A DNA stretch of 64,000 nucleotides from Streptomyces cylindrosporus (GTDB taxonomy: Bacteria; Actinomycetota; Actinomycetes; Streptomycetales; Streptomycetaceae). The stretch spans positions 186,001 through 250,000 of the forward strand of contig NZ_JALDAY010000005.1 of assembly GCF_022698165.1 (NCBI RefSeq), written 5' to 3'. A program made the position numbers and the translations under genes. The notes below the pieces were generated by a model. The model was given only the letters and a program-made list of their open reading frames with translations, searched no databases and had not been told where the DNA came from. Shown here piece after piece: positions 45,620 through 54,592 of the stretch (its first letter is position 1; every line of letters starts with the position of its first letter).

Positions 45620-46647
45620 CGGCCCACCCGGGGGTCGAGCAGCGGATAGATCAGGTCGGCCAGGGTGTTCATGACGATCACCGCCGAGGCGAAGACGAGG
45701 AACAGCCCCTGCACCAGGGGCAGATCGGGCACGCTGAGGGCCTGGTAGAACAGTCCGCCGAGGCCCGGCCAGGAGAAGACGGTCTCGACCAGGATGACGC
45801 CCGCGACGGTCCGGCCGAGGTTGACGAAGACCAGGGTGACCGTGGGCAGCAGCGCGTTCGGTACGGCGTGCCGGCGGCGGACGAGGTCGTCCCGAAGTCC
45901 CTTGGCGCGGGCGGTGGTCAGATAGTCGCTGCCCATCTCGTCCAGCAGCGCCGAGCGGGTCACGAGCAGTGTCTGGCCGTACTCGACCGCGACCAGTGTG
46001 ATCACCGGAAGGACGAGGTGGTGGGCGACGTCCACGACGTACGCGAAGCCCTCCTTGCCGCCCGACTCCATGCCGCCGGTCGGGAACAGGCCGGGGATCG
46101 GGCCGAGGCCCACCGCGAACACGATGATGAGCAGCAGGCCGAGCCAGAAGGACGGGACGGAGTAAAGGGTGAGCGCCAGGCCGGTGTTGAGGCGGTCGCC
46201 GAGCTTTCCGTGCCGCCAGGCCGAGCGGGTGCCGAGCCACATGCCGAGCGCGGTGTAGAGGACGAAGGCGGTGCCGGTGAGGAGGAGGGTGTTGGGGAGG
46301 GCTTCCGTGATCTTGTCGATGACCGGGGTGCGGAACTGGTACGAGGTGCCAAGGTCGCCGGTGAGCGCCTTGCCGCAGTAGTCGGTGAACTGGTGCCAGA
46401 GGGGGAGGTCCAGCCCGAACTCCCTCCGGTACGCGGCGAGTTGCTCGGCGGACACCGGGCGGCCGCCGGTCATGGTCTTGACCGGGTCGCCCGGGATCAG
46501 CCGGAACAGGAAGAAGCCGGTGACGAGCACGGCCAGCAGCGAGACGACGGCACCGCCCGCCTTGGCGGCGACGTATCTCGGATAGCCGGTGCCGGTGCGG
46601 GGCCGTCTCGCCCTGGCGACCGGCGCTGTTACCGCTTCGGAGACCAT
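45616..46647 (-). CDS. Peptide ABC transporter permease, DppB type (operon 3)
   Basis: 343 residues, six helices. First helix VVSLLAVLVTGFFLFRLIPG, external loop GDPVKTMTGG, coupling motif DYLTTARAKGLRDDLVRRRH. Longer than the operon 1/2 DppB proteins through a loop of ~30 residues around GPIPGLFPTGGMESG. 7 bp downstream of the binding-protein gene. Confidence 0.94.
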   Translation of the reverse strand: MVSEAVTAPVARARRPRTGTGYPRYVAAKAGGAVVSLLAVLVTGFFLFRLIPGDPVKTMTGGRPVSAEQLAAYRREFGLDLPLWHQFTDYCGKALTGDLGTSYQFRTPVIDKITEALPNTLLLTGTAFVLYTALGMWLGTRSAWRHGKLGDRLNTGLALTLYSVPSFWLGLLLIIVFAVGLGPIPGLFPTGGMESGGKEGFAYVVDVAHHLVLPVITLVAVEYGQTLLVTRSALLDEMGSDYLTTARAKGLRDDLVRRRHAVPNALLPTVTLVFVNLGRTVAGVILVETVFSWPGLGGLFYQALSVPDLPLVQGLFLVFASAVIVMNTLADLIYPLLDPRVGR

Positions 46648-46654
46648 GGACCAC

Positions 46655-48526
46655 CTACTCGCGGTCGTCGGCGGTGGTGCGGCGGCGCATCGCGAGGAAC
46701 ACCCCGGCCGCGGCGAGGACGACGACTCCCGCGACGACCCCGATGATCACGCCGGTCGAGGAACCCCCGGAGGAGGACGAGGAGTCGGCGGGCACGGCCG
46801 ACCACCAGCTCCAGTAGCCGTCCTGGCCGTAGATGTTCCCGGCCGCCTTGGGCATGGTCTCGATCGACTTGATCTGGTCGGTGCGGTACGCCTCGACGGC
46901 GTTCGGATACGCCATGACGTTCATGTACCCGAGGTCGTACAGCCGCGACTCCATCTGCTTGACGATGTCGGCCCGTTTGGCCGAGTCGTACTCGGCGAGC
47001 TGCTTGGCGTACAGGTTGTCGTACGTCTTGTCGCAGATGAAGTTGTCGGTCGCGCCGGTGTCCTTCGGGGTCGCGGGCAGGGCCGCGCAGGTGTGGATGG
47101 ACAGCACGTAGTCCGGGTCGGGGTTGACGGACCAGCCGTCGAAGGCGAGGTCGTACTTGCCGGCGAGCCAGGGGTCGGTGACGTTGTCGAGGCAGTCGAG
47201 CGTCATGCCGATGCCGAGCTTGCCCCACCACTCCTTGAGGTACTGGCCGACCGCCTTGTCGTTCGGGTCGGTGGCGTGGCACAGGACGCGGTAGTTCAGC
47301 GGCTTGCCGTCCTTGCCGACCCGCTTGCCGTCGGCGTTCTTCTTGTAGCCCGCCTGGTCGAGGAGCTGGGCCGCCTTCGCGGGGTCGTACGAGAGGGTCT
47401 GGCTGCCCGAGGGCTGCCAGAAGTACGTGGAGAAGCGCGGCGGGATGTAGCCCTGGCCCTCGACCGCGTGGCCCTGGAAGACCTTGTCGATGATGGTCTT
47501 GCGGTCGACGGCCATGAACAGGGCGTGCCGGACCCGCTCGTCGAGCAGGGAGGGGTCGCCGTCGCCGAACTTCTGGCCGTTCTTGGCCTGGGCGCCCGGG
47601 TTGGTGGCCAGGGCGTAGAAGCGGCGGCCGGGGCCCTCGTTGACGTGGATGTCCTGCTGGCCCTTGAGGGAGGCCGCCTGAGCCGGCGTCAGGGCGGGCT
47701 GGCCGGCGACGAAGGAGACCTCGCCCTTGCGCAGGGCGGCGACCGCCGCGTCCTGGTCCTTGTAGTACTTGAAGACCAGCTCGTCGAACTTGGGCGCCCC
47801 GCGCCAGAAGCTCTTGTTCGCCTTCAGACGGACGTAACTGTCCGCCTTGTAGTCGGTGAGCACGAACGGGCCGTCACCGACGACCGGGAAGGACTTGTCG
47901 TTGTTGAACTTCGAGAAGTCCTTGACGTCCTTCCAGATGTGCTCCGGGACGATCGGCACGTCCAGGGCGGTCATCGTGGCCTGCGGCTTCTTCAGCTCGA
48001 TGACCAGCTGGGTGGGGCTCGGGGCGGTCACCTTGCGGAAGTTGGTGACGAAGCTGCCGTTCGCGGTGGCGGCCGCCTCGTCGGTCATCATCTTGTTGAA
48101 CGTCCAGGCGGCGTCCTCGGCGGTCACCTTCTGCCCGTCCGACCACTTCGCGTCCGAGCGGATCGTGTACGTCCACGTCAGCTTGTCGGCGGACGGCTTC
48201 CAGCTGGTGGCGAGGCCCGGCACCGGGTGCGCGTCCCCGGGGTCGTAGTCCGTCAGGTACTCGTACGTCAGCCGCAGGATGCTGGTGCTGAGCAGCCGTA
48301 CCGCGAGGAAGGGGCTCAGCGAGTCGACGCTCTGGGCGACGGCGACCGTGAGCACCTTGTCGCCGTCGGCGGCCTGCGCCCGCTCGGGCGCCGGGTTCAG
48401 CGGTGTCGCGAGGCCTGCCGAGAGGGTCAGCGCGGCGGCGCCGGCGGCCGCGACCAGGCGCGGGGCGCGCGAGTGCGGGCTTCTCGGGTGTGAACGCCTT
48501 CTGCCGTGCTGGTCTTGAGTGCTCAT
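46655..48526 (-). CDS. Peptide-binding protein with C-terminal membrane anchor (operon 3)
   Basis: 623 residues. Signal peptide ending near residue 52 (PERAQA) without a lipobox Cys; SBP family-5 domain (TWTYTIRSDAKWSDGQKVTA, GDGPFVLTDYKADS, RHALFMAVDRKTI); then a Ser/Gly linker and a C-terminal helix GVIIGVVAGVVVLAAAGVFL with a basic RRRTT stop. It is thus held at the membrane by a C-terminal helix instead of a lipid. First gene of operon 3; ATG 48526 chosen because the signal peptide follows. Confidence 0.92.
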   Translation of the reverse strand: MSTQDQHGRRRSHPRSPHSRAPRLVAAAGAAALTLSAGLATPLNPAPERAQAADGDKVLTVAVAQSVDSLSPFLAVRLLSTSILRLTYEYLTDYDPGDAHPVPGLATSWKPSADKLTWTYTIRSDAKWSDGQKVTAEDAAWTFNKMMTDEAAATANGSFVTNFRKVTAPSPTQLVIELKKPQATMTALDVPIVPEHIWKDVKDFSKFNNDKSFPVVGDGPFVLTDYKADSYVRLKANKSFWRGAPKFDELVFKYYKDQDAAVAALRKGEVSFVAGQPALTPAQAASLKGQQDIHVNEGPGRRFYALATNPGAQAKNGQKFGDGDPSLLDERVRHALFMAVDRKTIIDKVFQGHAVEGQGYIPPRFSTYFWQPSGSQTLSYDPAKAAQLLDQAGYKKNADGKRVGKDGKPLNYRVLCHATDPNDKAVGQYLKEWWGKLGIGMTLDCLDNVTDPWLAGKYDLAFDGWSVNPDPDYVLSIHTCAALPATPKDTGATDNFICDKTYDNLYAKQLAEYDSAKRADIVKQMESRLYDLGYMNVMAYPNAVEAYRTDQIKSIETMPKAAGNIYGQDGYWSWWSAVPADSSSSSGGSSTGVIIGVVAGVVVLAAAGVFLAMRRRTTADDRE

Positions 48527-48631
48527 GGAATCGTGACCTCGCGTCATCGCTCGCACAGGGACGGCTTGTCGGAGCTTCGGGACCGGATTTCGCCTGGTGA
48601 CGCCAGCTGGGTGATGAGTGTGTCTATCAGC

Positions 48632-48647
48632 GGTGGTCTGCACCCGT
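48632..48647. promoter_or_regulatory. dre-like site, weaker copy
   Basis: GGTGGTCTGCACCCGT matches the DasR consensus A(G/C)TGGTCTAGACCA(G/C)T at 12 of 16 positions, with one full half-site (TGGTCT). 78 bp from the stronger site. Confidence 0.35.
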
Positions 48648-48709
48648 CAACGGCGCATGAAACCTGCGTGGCCTGCGGAAACGCCGAATTGATGTGCGAT
48701 CCTGCCGAT

Positions 48710-48725
48710 ATTGGTCCAGACCACT
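48710..48725. promoter_or_regulatory. dre-like site (DasR operator candidate)
   Basis: ATTGGTCCAGACCACT matches the dre consensus at 14 of 16 positions and keeps both half-sites (TGGTC / GACCA). Located 157 bp before the operon 2 start and 184 bp before the operon 3 start. Confidence 0.55.
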
Positions 48726-48881
48726 GAAGGGGTCCTGGTGAGGCGCTGACGCCGTCGCGGAACGGATTCCGCCACCGTGACGATCTCGTGACTCCTGCAA
48801 ATGGGCGCGCCGAATGTGCGGTGTATGTGGCTTGCCCCGATATTTGCCGATAACGGACTGGCATTTCTGAGGAGGCACTCC

Positions 48882-50516
48882 ATGCGTGGAGCCACGCACG
48901 CCAAGTGGGCCGCATGCGCGGCGGCGGTCGCACTCGCCGCCACGGCCTGTGGGGGCGGTGGGAGCGACAGCGGCGGCGGTGACAGCGGCGCGGTGCTCAG
49001 CTCCTCCTGGGGAGACCCGCAGAACCCGCTGGAGCCGGCCAACACCAACGAGGTGCAGGGCGGCAAGGTGCTCGACATGATCTTCCGCGGCCTGAAGCGG
49101 TACAACCCGAAGACCGGTGCCGCCGAGGACATGCTCGCCGAGAAGATCGACACCTCGGACTCGCAGAACTTCACCGTCACCGTCAAGAGCGGCTGGAAGT
49201 TCAGCAACGGCGAGGCGGTCACCGCCCAGTCCTTCGTGGACGCCTGGAACTACGGCGCCTCCCTCAAGAACAACCAGAAGAACGCGTACTTCTTCGGATA
49301 CATCGAGGGCTACGACAAGGTGCACCCGGAGGACGGCTCCAAGCAGACCGCCGACACCCTCTCCGGCCTGAAGGTCACCGGCACGAACACCTTCACCGTG
49401 AAGCTCACCCAGAAGTTCTCGACCTTCCCGGACACCCTCGGCTACCCGGCCTTCGCCCCGCTGCCCAAGGCCTTCTTCAGCGACCACGCCGCCTGGATCA
49501 AGAAGCCGGTCGGCAACGGCCCGTACGCGATCGAGTCGTACACCAAGGGCTCGAAGATGTCCCTCAGGAAGTGGGACGGCTACCCCGGTGACGACAAGGC
49601 GGAGAACGGCGGCGTCGACCTCAAGGTCTACACCGACAACAACACCGCCTACACCGACCTGATGGCCGGCAACCTCGACCTGGTCGACGACGTCCCGGCC
49701 GCCCAGCTCAAGAACGTCAAGAACGACCTCGGCGACCGCTACCTGAACACCCCCGCCGGCATCATCCAGACGCTCGCCTTCCCGTTCTACGACAAGAACT
49801 GGAACAAGAGCGGCTCGGAGAAGGTCCGCAAGGGCCTGTCCATGGCCATCAACCGCGAGCAGATCACCAACACCATCTTCCAGAAGACCCGCACCCCGGC
49901 CACCGACTGGACCTCGCCGGTGCTCGGCGAGAAGGGCGGCTTCCAGGACGGGCTGTGCGGCGACGGCTGCGAGTACAAGCCCGACGAGGCCAAGAAGCTG
50001 ATCCAGGAGGGCGGCGGGCTGCCCGGCGGCCAGGTCAAGATCTCGTACAACGCGGACACGGGCTCGCACAAGGAGTGGGTGGACGCCGTGTGCAACTCCA
50101 TCAACAACGCGCTCGGCAACGACAAGGCCTGCGTCGGCAACCCGGTCGGCACCTTCGCCGACTTCCGCAACCAGATCACCCAGAAGAAGATGTCCGGGCC
50201 GTTCAGGGCCGGCTGGCAGATGGACTACCCGCTCATCCAGAACTTCCTCCAGCCGCTCTACTACACCAACGCCTCCTCCAACGACGGCAAGTGGTCCAAC
50301 AAGGACTTCGACAAGCTCGTCGACCAGGCCAACCAGGAGACCGACACCAGCAAGGCGATCGGGCTCTTCCAGGACGCCGAGAAGGTCGTACGCGACAACA
50401 TGGCGGCCATCCCGCTCTGGTACCAGAACGGCAGCGCCGGCTGGTCCGACCGCCTCTCCAACGTCGCCCTCAACCCGTTCAGCGTCCCGGTCTACAACGA
50501 GATCAAGGTGGGCTGA
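48882..50516 (+). CDS. Peptide-binding lipoprotein of ABC operon 2 (SBP family 5)
   Basis: 544 residues; lipobox LAATAC (Cys23). SBP family-5 domain with GWKFSNGEAVTAQSFVDAWN, VGNGPYAIESYTKG, LSMAINREQI and NMAAIPLWYQNG. Paralogue of the operon 1 protein with the same length and leader. ATG 48882 preceded by GAGGAGG. Only 6 bp separate its stop from the permease start, so unlike operon 1 there is no attenuator hairpin. Confidence 0.93.
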   Translation: MRGATHAKWAACAAAVALAATACGGGGSDSGGGDSGAVLSSSWGDPQNPLEPANTNEVQGGKVLDMIFRGLKRYNPKTGAAEDMLAEKIDTSDSQNFTVTVKSGWKFSNGEAVTAQSFVDAWNYGASLKNNQKNAYFFGYIEGYDKVHPEDGSKQTADTLSGLKVTGTNTFTVKLTQKFSTFPDTLGYPAFAPLPKAFFSDHAAWIKKPVGNGPYAIESYTKGSKMSLRKWDGYPGDDKAENGGVDLKVYTDNNTAYTDLMAGNLDLVDDVPAAQLKNVKNDLGDRYLNTPAGIIQTLAFPFYDKNWNKSGSEKVRKGLSMAINREQITNTIFQKTRTPATDWTSPVLGEKGGFQDGLCGDGCEYKPDEAKKLIQEGGGLPGGQVKISYNADTGSHKEWVDAVCNSINNALGNDKACVGNPVGTFADFRNQITQKKMSGPFRAGWQMDYPLIQNFLQPLYYTNASSNDGKWSNKDFDKLVDQANQETDTSKAIGLFQDAEKVVRDNMAAIPLWYQNGSAGWSDRLSNVALNPFSVPVYNEIKVG

Positions 50517-50522
50517 CCGCGC

Positions 50523-51446
50523 ATGGGACGGTACGTGGTCCGGCGTCTGCTCCAGATGATCCCGGTGTTCATCGGGGCCACGCTGCTGATCTTCCTGATG
50601 GTGAACGTGATGGGCGACCCCATCGCGGGCCTGTGCGGCGACAAGCAGTGCGACCCGGCCACGGCCGCCCAGCTGAAGAAGGAGTTCGGCCTCGACAAGC
50701 CGGTCTGGCAGCAATACCTGACCTACATGGGGAACGTCTTCACCGGCGACTTCGGCACGGCGTTCAACGGCCAGAAGGTCACCGAGCTGATGTCGACGGC
50801 GTTCCCCGTCACCATCCGGCTGACGATCGTGGCGATCCTCTTCGAGATCGTCATCGGCATCACGCTGGGGGTCGTCACGGGTCTGCGGCGAGGCAGGCCC
50901 GTCGACACCTCGGTCCTCCTCCTCACCCTCGTCGTCATCTCCGTCCCCACCTTCGTCACCGGCCTGCTGCTCCAGCTGCTGCTCGGCGTCGAGTGGGGCT
51001 GGATCAAACCCTCGGTCTCCACGGACGCCACCTTCAGCGAACTGATCGTGCCGGGCCTGGTCCTGGCGTCCGTGTCCCTGGCTTACGTCACCCGGCTGAC
51101 CCGCACCTCCATCGCGGAGAACCGGCGCGCCGACTACGTCCGTACGGCCATCGCCAAGGGCCTGCCCCGCCAACGGGTGATCATCCGGCACCTGCTGCGC
51201 AACTCGCTCATCCCCGTGGTCACCTTCATCGGCACCGACATCGGCGCCCTGATGGGCGGCGCGATCGTCACCGAGCGGATCTTCAACATCCACGGCGTGG
51301 GCTACCAGCTCTACCAGGGGATCCTCCGCCAGAACACCCAGACCGTGGTCGGCTTCGTGACGGTCCTCGTCCTCGTCTTCCTGGTGGCCAACCTGCTCGT
51401 CGACCTCCTGTACGCCGTACTCGACCCGAGGATCCGCTATGCCTGA
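50523..51446 (+). CDS. Peptide ABC transporter permease, DppB type (operon 2)
   Basis: 307 residues, six helices. Begins MGRYVVRRLLQMIPVFIGAT, almost identical to the operon 1 permease; coupling motif DYVRTAIAKGLPRQRVIIRH. It keeps a short loop with GDKQCD, giving a lone Cys pair absent in operon 1. Overlaps the next gene by 8 bp. Confidence 0.95.
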   Translation: MGRYVVRRLLQMIPVFIGATLLIFLMVNVMGDPIAGLCGDKQCDPATAAQLKKEFGLDKPVWQQYLTYMGNVFTGDFGTAFNGQKVTELMSTAFPVTIRLTIVAILFEIVIGITLGVVTGLRRGRPVDTSVLLLTLVVISVPTFVTGLLLQLLLGVEWGWIKPSVSTDATFSELIVPGLVLASVSLAYVTRLTRTSIAENRRADYVRTAIAKGLPRQRVIIRHLLRNSLIPVVTFIGTDIGALMGGAIVTERIFNIHGVGYQLYQGILRQNTQTVVGFVTVLVLVFLVANLLVDLLYAVLDPRIRYA

Positions 51447-52419
51447 GCAGCCGTACGAACCGGAGGGCGCCATCGCCGGGACCGGCATGGGCGGCGCGAT
51501 GGACCTGGCGGCGAGCGAGGCCGTGACCTTGGAGAAGACACCGGGCGGACCGGAGGGCACGGGACCCCAACAGAAGCCCCGCAGCCTCTGGTCCGACGCC
51601 TGGCGTGACCTCCGACGCAACCCGGTCTTCATCATCTCCGGCCTGGTGATCCTCTTCCTGGTCGTCATCTCCCTCTGGCCGTCCCTGATCGCCTCGGGAA
51701 ACCCGCTGAAGTGCGACCTCGCCAAGGCGCAGGAGGGATCCCAGCCGGGCCATCCCTTCGGATACGACGGCCAGGGCTGCGACGTCTACACGCGCACGGT
51801 GTACGGGACCCGCATCTCCATCAGCGTCGGTGTCCTCGCCACGCTGGGCGTCGCCGTCCTCGGCTCCGTCCTGGGCGGGCTCGCCGGGTACTTCGGCGGG
51901 GCCTGGGACTCGGTGATGTCCCGGATCACCGACATCTTCTTCGCGATCCCGGTCGTGCTCGGCGGTCTCGTCCTGCTCTCCGTGGTGACCAGCAACACCA
52001 TCTGGCCGGTCATCGGGTTCATCGTGCTGCTCGGCTGGACGCAGGTCTACCGCATCGCACGCGGCTCGGTCATCACGGCCAAGCAGAACGACTACGTCCA
52101 GGCGGCCCGCGCCCTGGGCGCGTCCGACTCCCGGATCCTCCTGCGCCACATCGCCCCCAACGCCGTCGCCCCGGTGATCGTCGTGGCGACCATCGCGCTG
52201 GGCACGTACATCGCCCTGGAGGCGACCCTGTCCTACCTCGGCGTGGGCCTGAAGCCCCCCACGGTCAGCTGGGGCATCGACATCTCGTCGGCCTCCGCCT
52301 ACATCCGCAACGCCCCGCACATGCTCCTGTGGCCGGCCGGAGCCCTCGCGATCACGGTCCTCGCCTTCATCATGCTCGGCGACGCGGTCCGCGACGCCCT
52401 CGACCCGAAGCTGAGGTGA
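51439..52419 (+). CDS. Peptide ABC transporter permease, DppC type (operon 2)
   Basis: 326 residues. ~45-residue cytoplasmic N-terminus, then the channel core with coupling motif DYVQAARALGASDSRILLRH and the DppC end TLSYLGVGLKPPTVSWGI. The external loop has two Cys (LKCDLAKAQ and GQGCDVY) which could form a disulfide. ATG 51439. Confidence 0.95.
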   Translation: MPEQPYEPEGAIAGTGMGGAMDLAASEAVTLEKTPGGPEGTGPQQKPRSLWSDAWRDLRRNPVFIISGLVILFLVVISLWPSLIASGNPLKCDLAKAQEGSQPGHPFGYDGQGCDVYTRTVYGTRISISVGVLATLGVAVLGSVLGGLAGYFGGAWDSVMSRITDIFFAIPVVLGGLVLLSVVTSNTIWPVIGFIVLLGWTQVYRIARGSVITAKQNDYVQAARALGASDSRILLRHIAPNAVAPVIVVATIALGTYIALEATLSYLGVGLKPPTVSWGIDISSASAYIRNAPHMLLWPAGALAITVLAFIMLGDAVRDALDPKLR

Positions 52420-52428
52420 AGCGCCGTC

Positions 52429-53395
<967 letters not shown>

Positions 53396-53403
<8 letters not shown>

Positions 53404-54469
53404 TCACCTTGAGCCGATTCTGGAAGTGAGTGGACTGGTCAAGCATTACCCGTTGACCCAGGGCATTCTGTTCAAGAAACAGGTCGGTGCCGTCAAGGCC
53501 GTTGACGGCGTTGACTTCACGCTCAACAAAGGCGAGACCCTCGGCATCGTGGGGGAGTCCGGCTGCGGCAAGTCAACCGTTGCCAAGATGCTGGTCAATC
53601 TTGAGCGGCCCACCGAAGGGTTGATCAAGTACAAGGGCGAGGACCTCACCAAGCTGTCCGGCAAGGCCCTCAAGTCGGTCCGCCGCAACATCCAGATGGT
53701 CTTCCAGGACCCGTACACCTCCCTCAACCCCCGCATGACGGTCGGCGACATCATCGGGGAGCCGTACGAGATCCACCCCGAGGTGGCCCCCAAGGGCGAC
53801 CGGCGCAAGAAGGTCCAGGAGCTGCTGGACGTCGTCGGGCTCAACCCCGAGTACATCAACCGCTACCCGCACCAGTTCTCCGGCGGCCAGCGCCAACGCA
53901 TCGGCATCGCGCGCGGGTTGGCGCTGCGCCCCGAGGTCATCGTCGCCGACGAACCGGTCTCCGCCCTCGACGTGTCCGTGCAGGCCCAGGTGATCAACCT
54001 GCTCGACCGGCTGCAGAGCGAGTTCGAGCTGAGTTACGTCTTCATCGCGCACGACCTGTCGATCGTGCGGCACATCTCGGACCGGGTGGGGGTGATGTAC
54101 CTCGGGCGGATCGTGGAGATCGGCCGGGACGAGGAGATCTACGACCACCCGACGCACCCGTACACCCAGGCGCTGCTGTCCGCCGTGCCCGTGCCCGACC
54201 CGGAGGCGCGCGAGCACCGGGAGCGGATCATCCTGGCCGGTGACGTGCCGTCCCCGACGAACATCCCCTCCGGCTGCCGCTTCCGCACCCGCTGCTGGAA
54301 GGCGCGGGAGCGCTGCGCGCTGGAGGTGCCGTTGCTCGCGGTCCCGGCGGAGTTCCGCTCGGTGAGCGGTCCGGCCGCCCACGACTCGGCGTGCCACTTC
54401 GCGGAGGAGAAGCAGGTGGTGCCCTCGGAGGAGCCCGGTGGGATGTCACCCGAGGGGCAAGAGGAGTAA
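53396..54469 (+). CDS. Peptide ABC transporter ATPase, DppF type (operon 2)
   Basis: 357 residues. Walker A GESGCGKS, MVFQDPYTSLNPR, FSGGQRQR, VIVADEPVSALD, FIAHDLSIV and HPY tail CRFRTRCWKARERC. Very similar to operon 1 DppF in the core, but without the 45-residue acidic N-terminal extension. The first ~85 codons use GTT, CTT and TTG unusually often. Ends before a bidirectional hairpin. Confidence 0.95.
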
Positions 54470-54548
54470 CACGCAGGCAACTTGGCCGACCCGCCTCCGA
54501 TATACGGACACGGCACTCTCTAGAGCGTACGGCCGTGCGGGTGCCGTA

Positions 54549-54584
54549 AACGGGCCGGGGCGCGCCATGTCGCCCCGGCCCGTT
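54549..54584. terminator. Bidirectional terminator between operon 2 and the S9 peptidase
   Basis: Perfect 14-bp stem AACGGGCCGGGGCG / CGCCCCGGCCCGTT with an 8-base loop, between two convergent genes. Confidence 0.9.
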
Positions 54585-54592
54585 GCCGTGCC

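Larger units (their letters stand above)
48527..48881. promoter_or_regulatory. 355-bp divergent promoter region of peptide operons 2 and 3
   Basis: No gene with normal codon bias. It contains two DasR-operator-like sequences (listed separately). Because the operons diverge from here, one regulator could control both. Confidence 0.65.

Noticed and set aside
48627..51725. Open frame of over 1,000 codons on the minus strand opposite the operon 2 genes
   Set aside because: It is antisense to well-recognised binding-protein and permease genes; GC-rich codon bias leaves the opposite frame free of stops. Its translation is Val/Leu/Gly/Arg/Asp-rich without domains.
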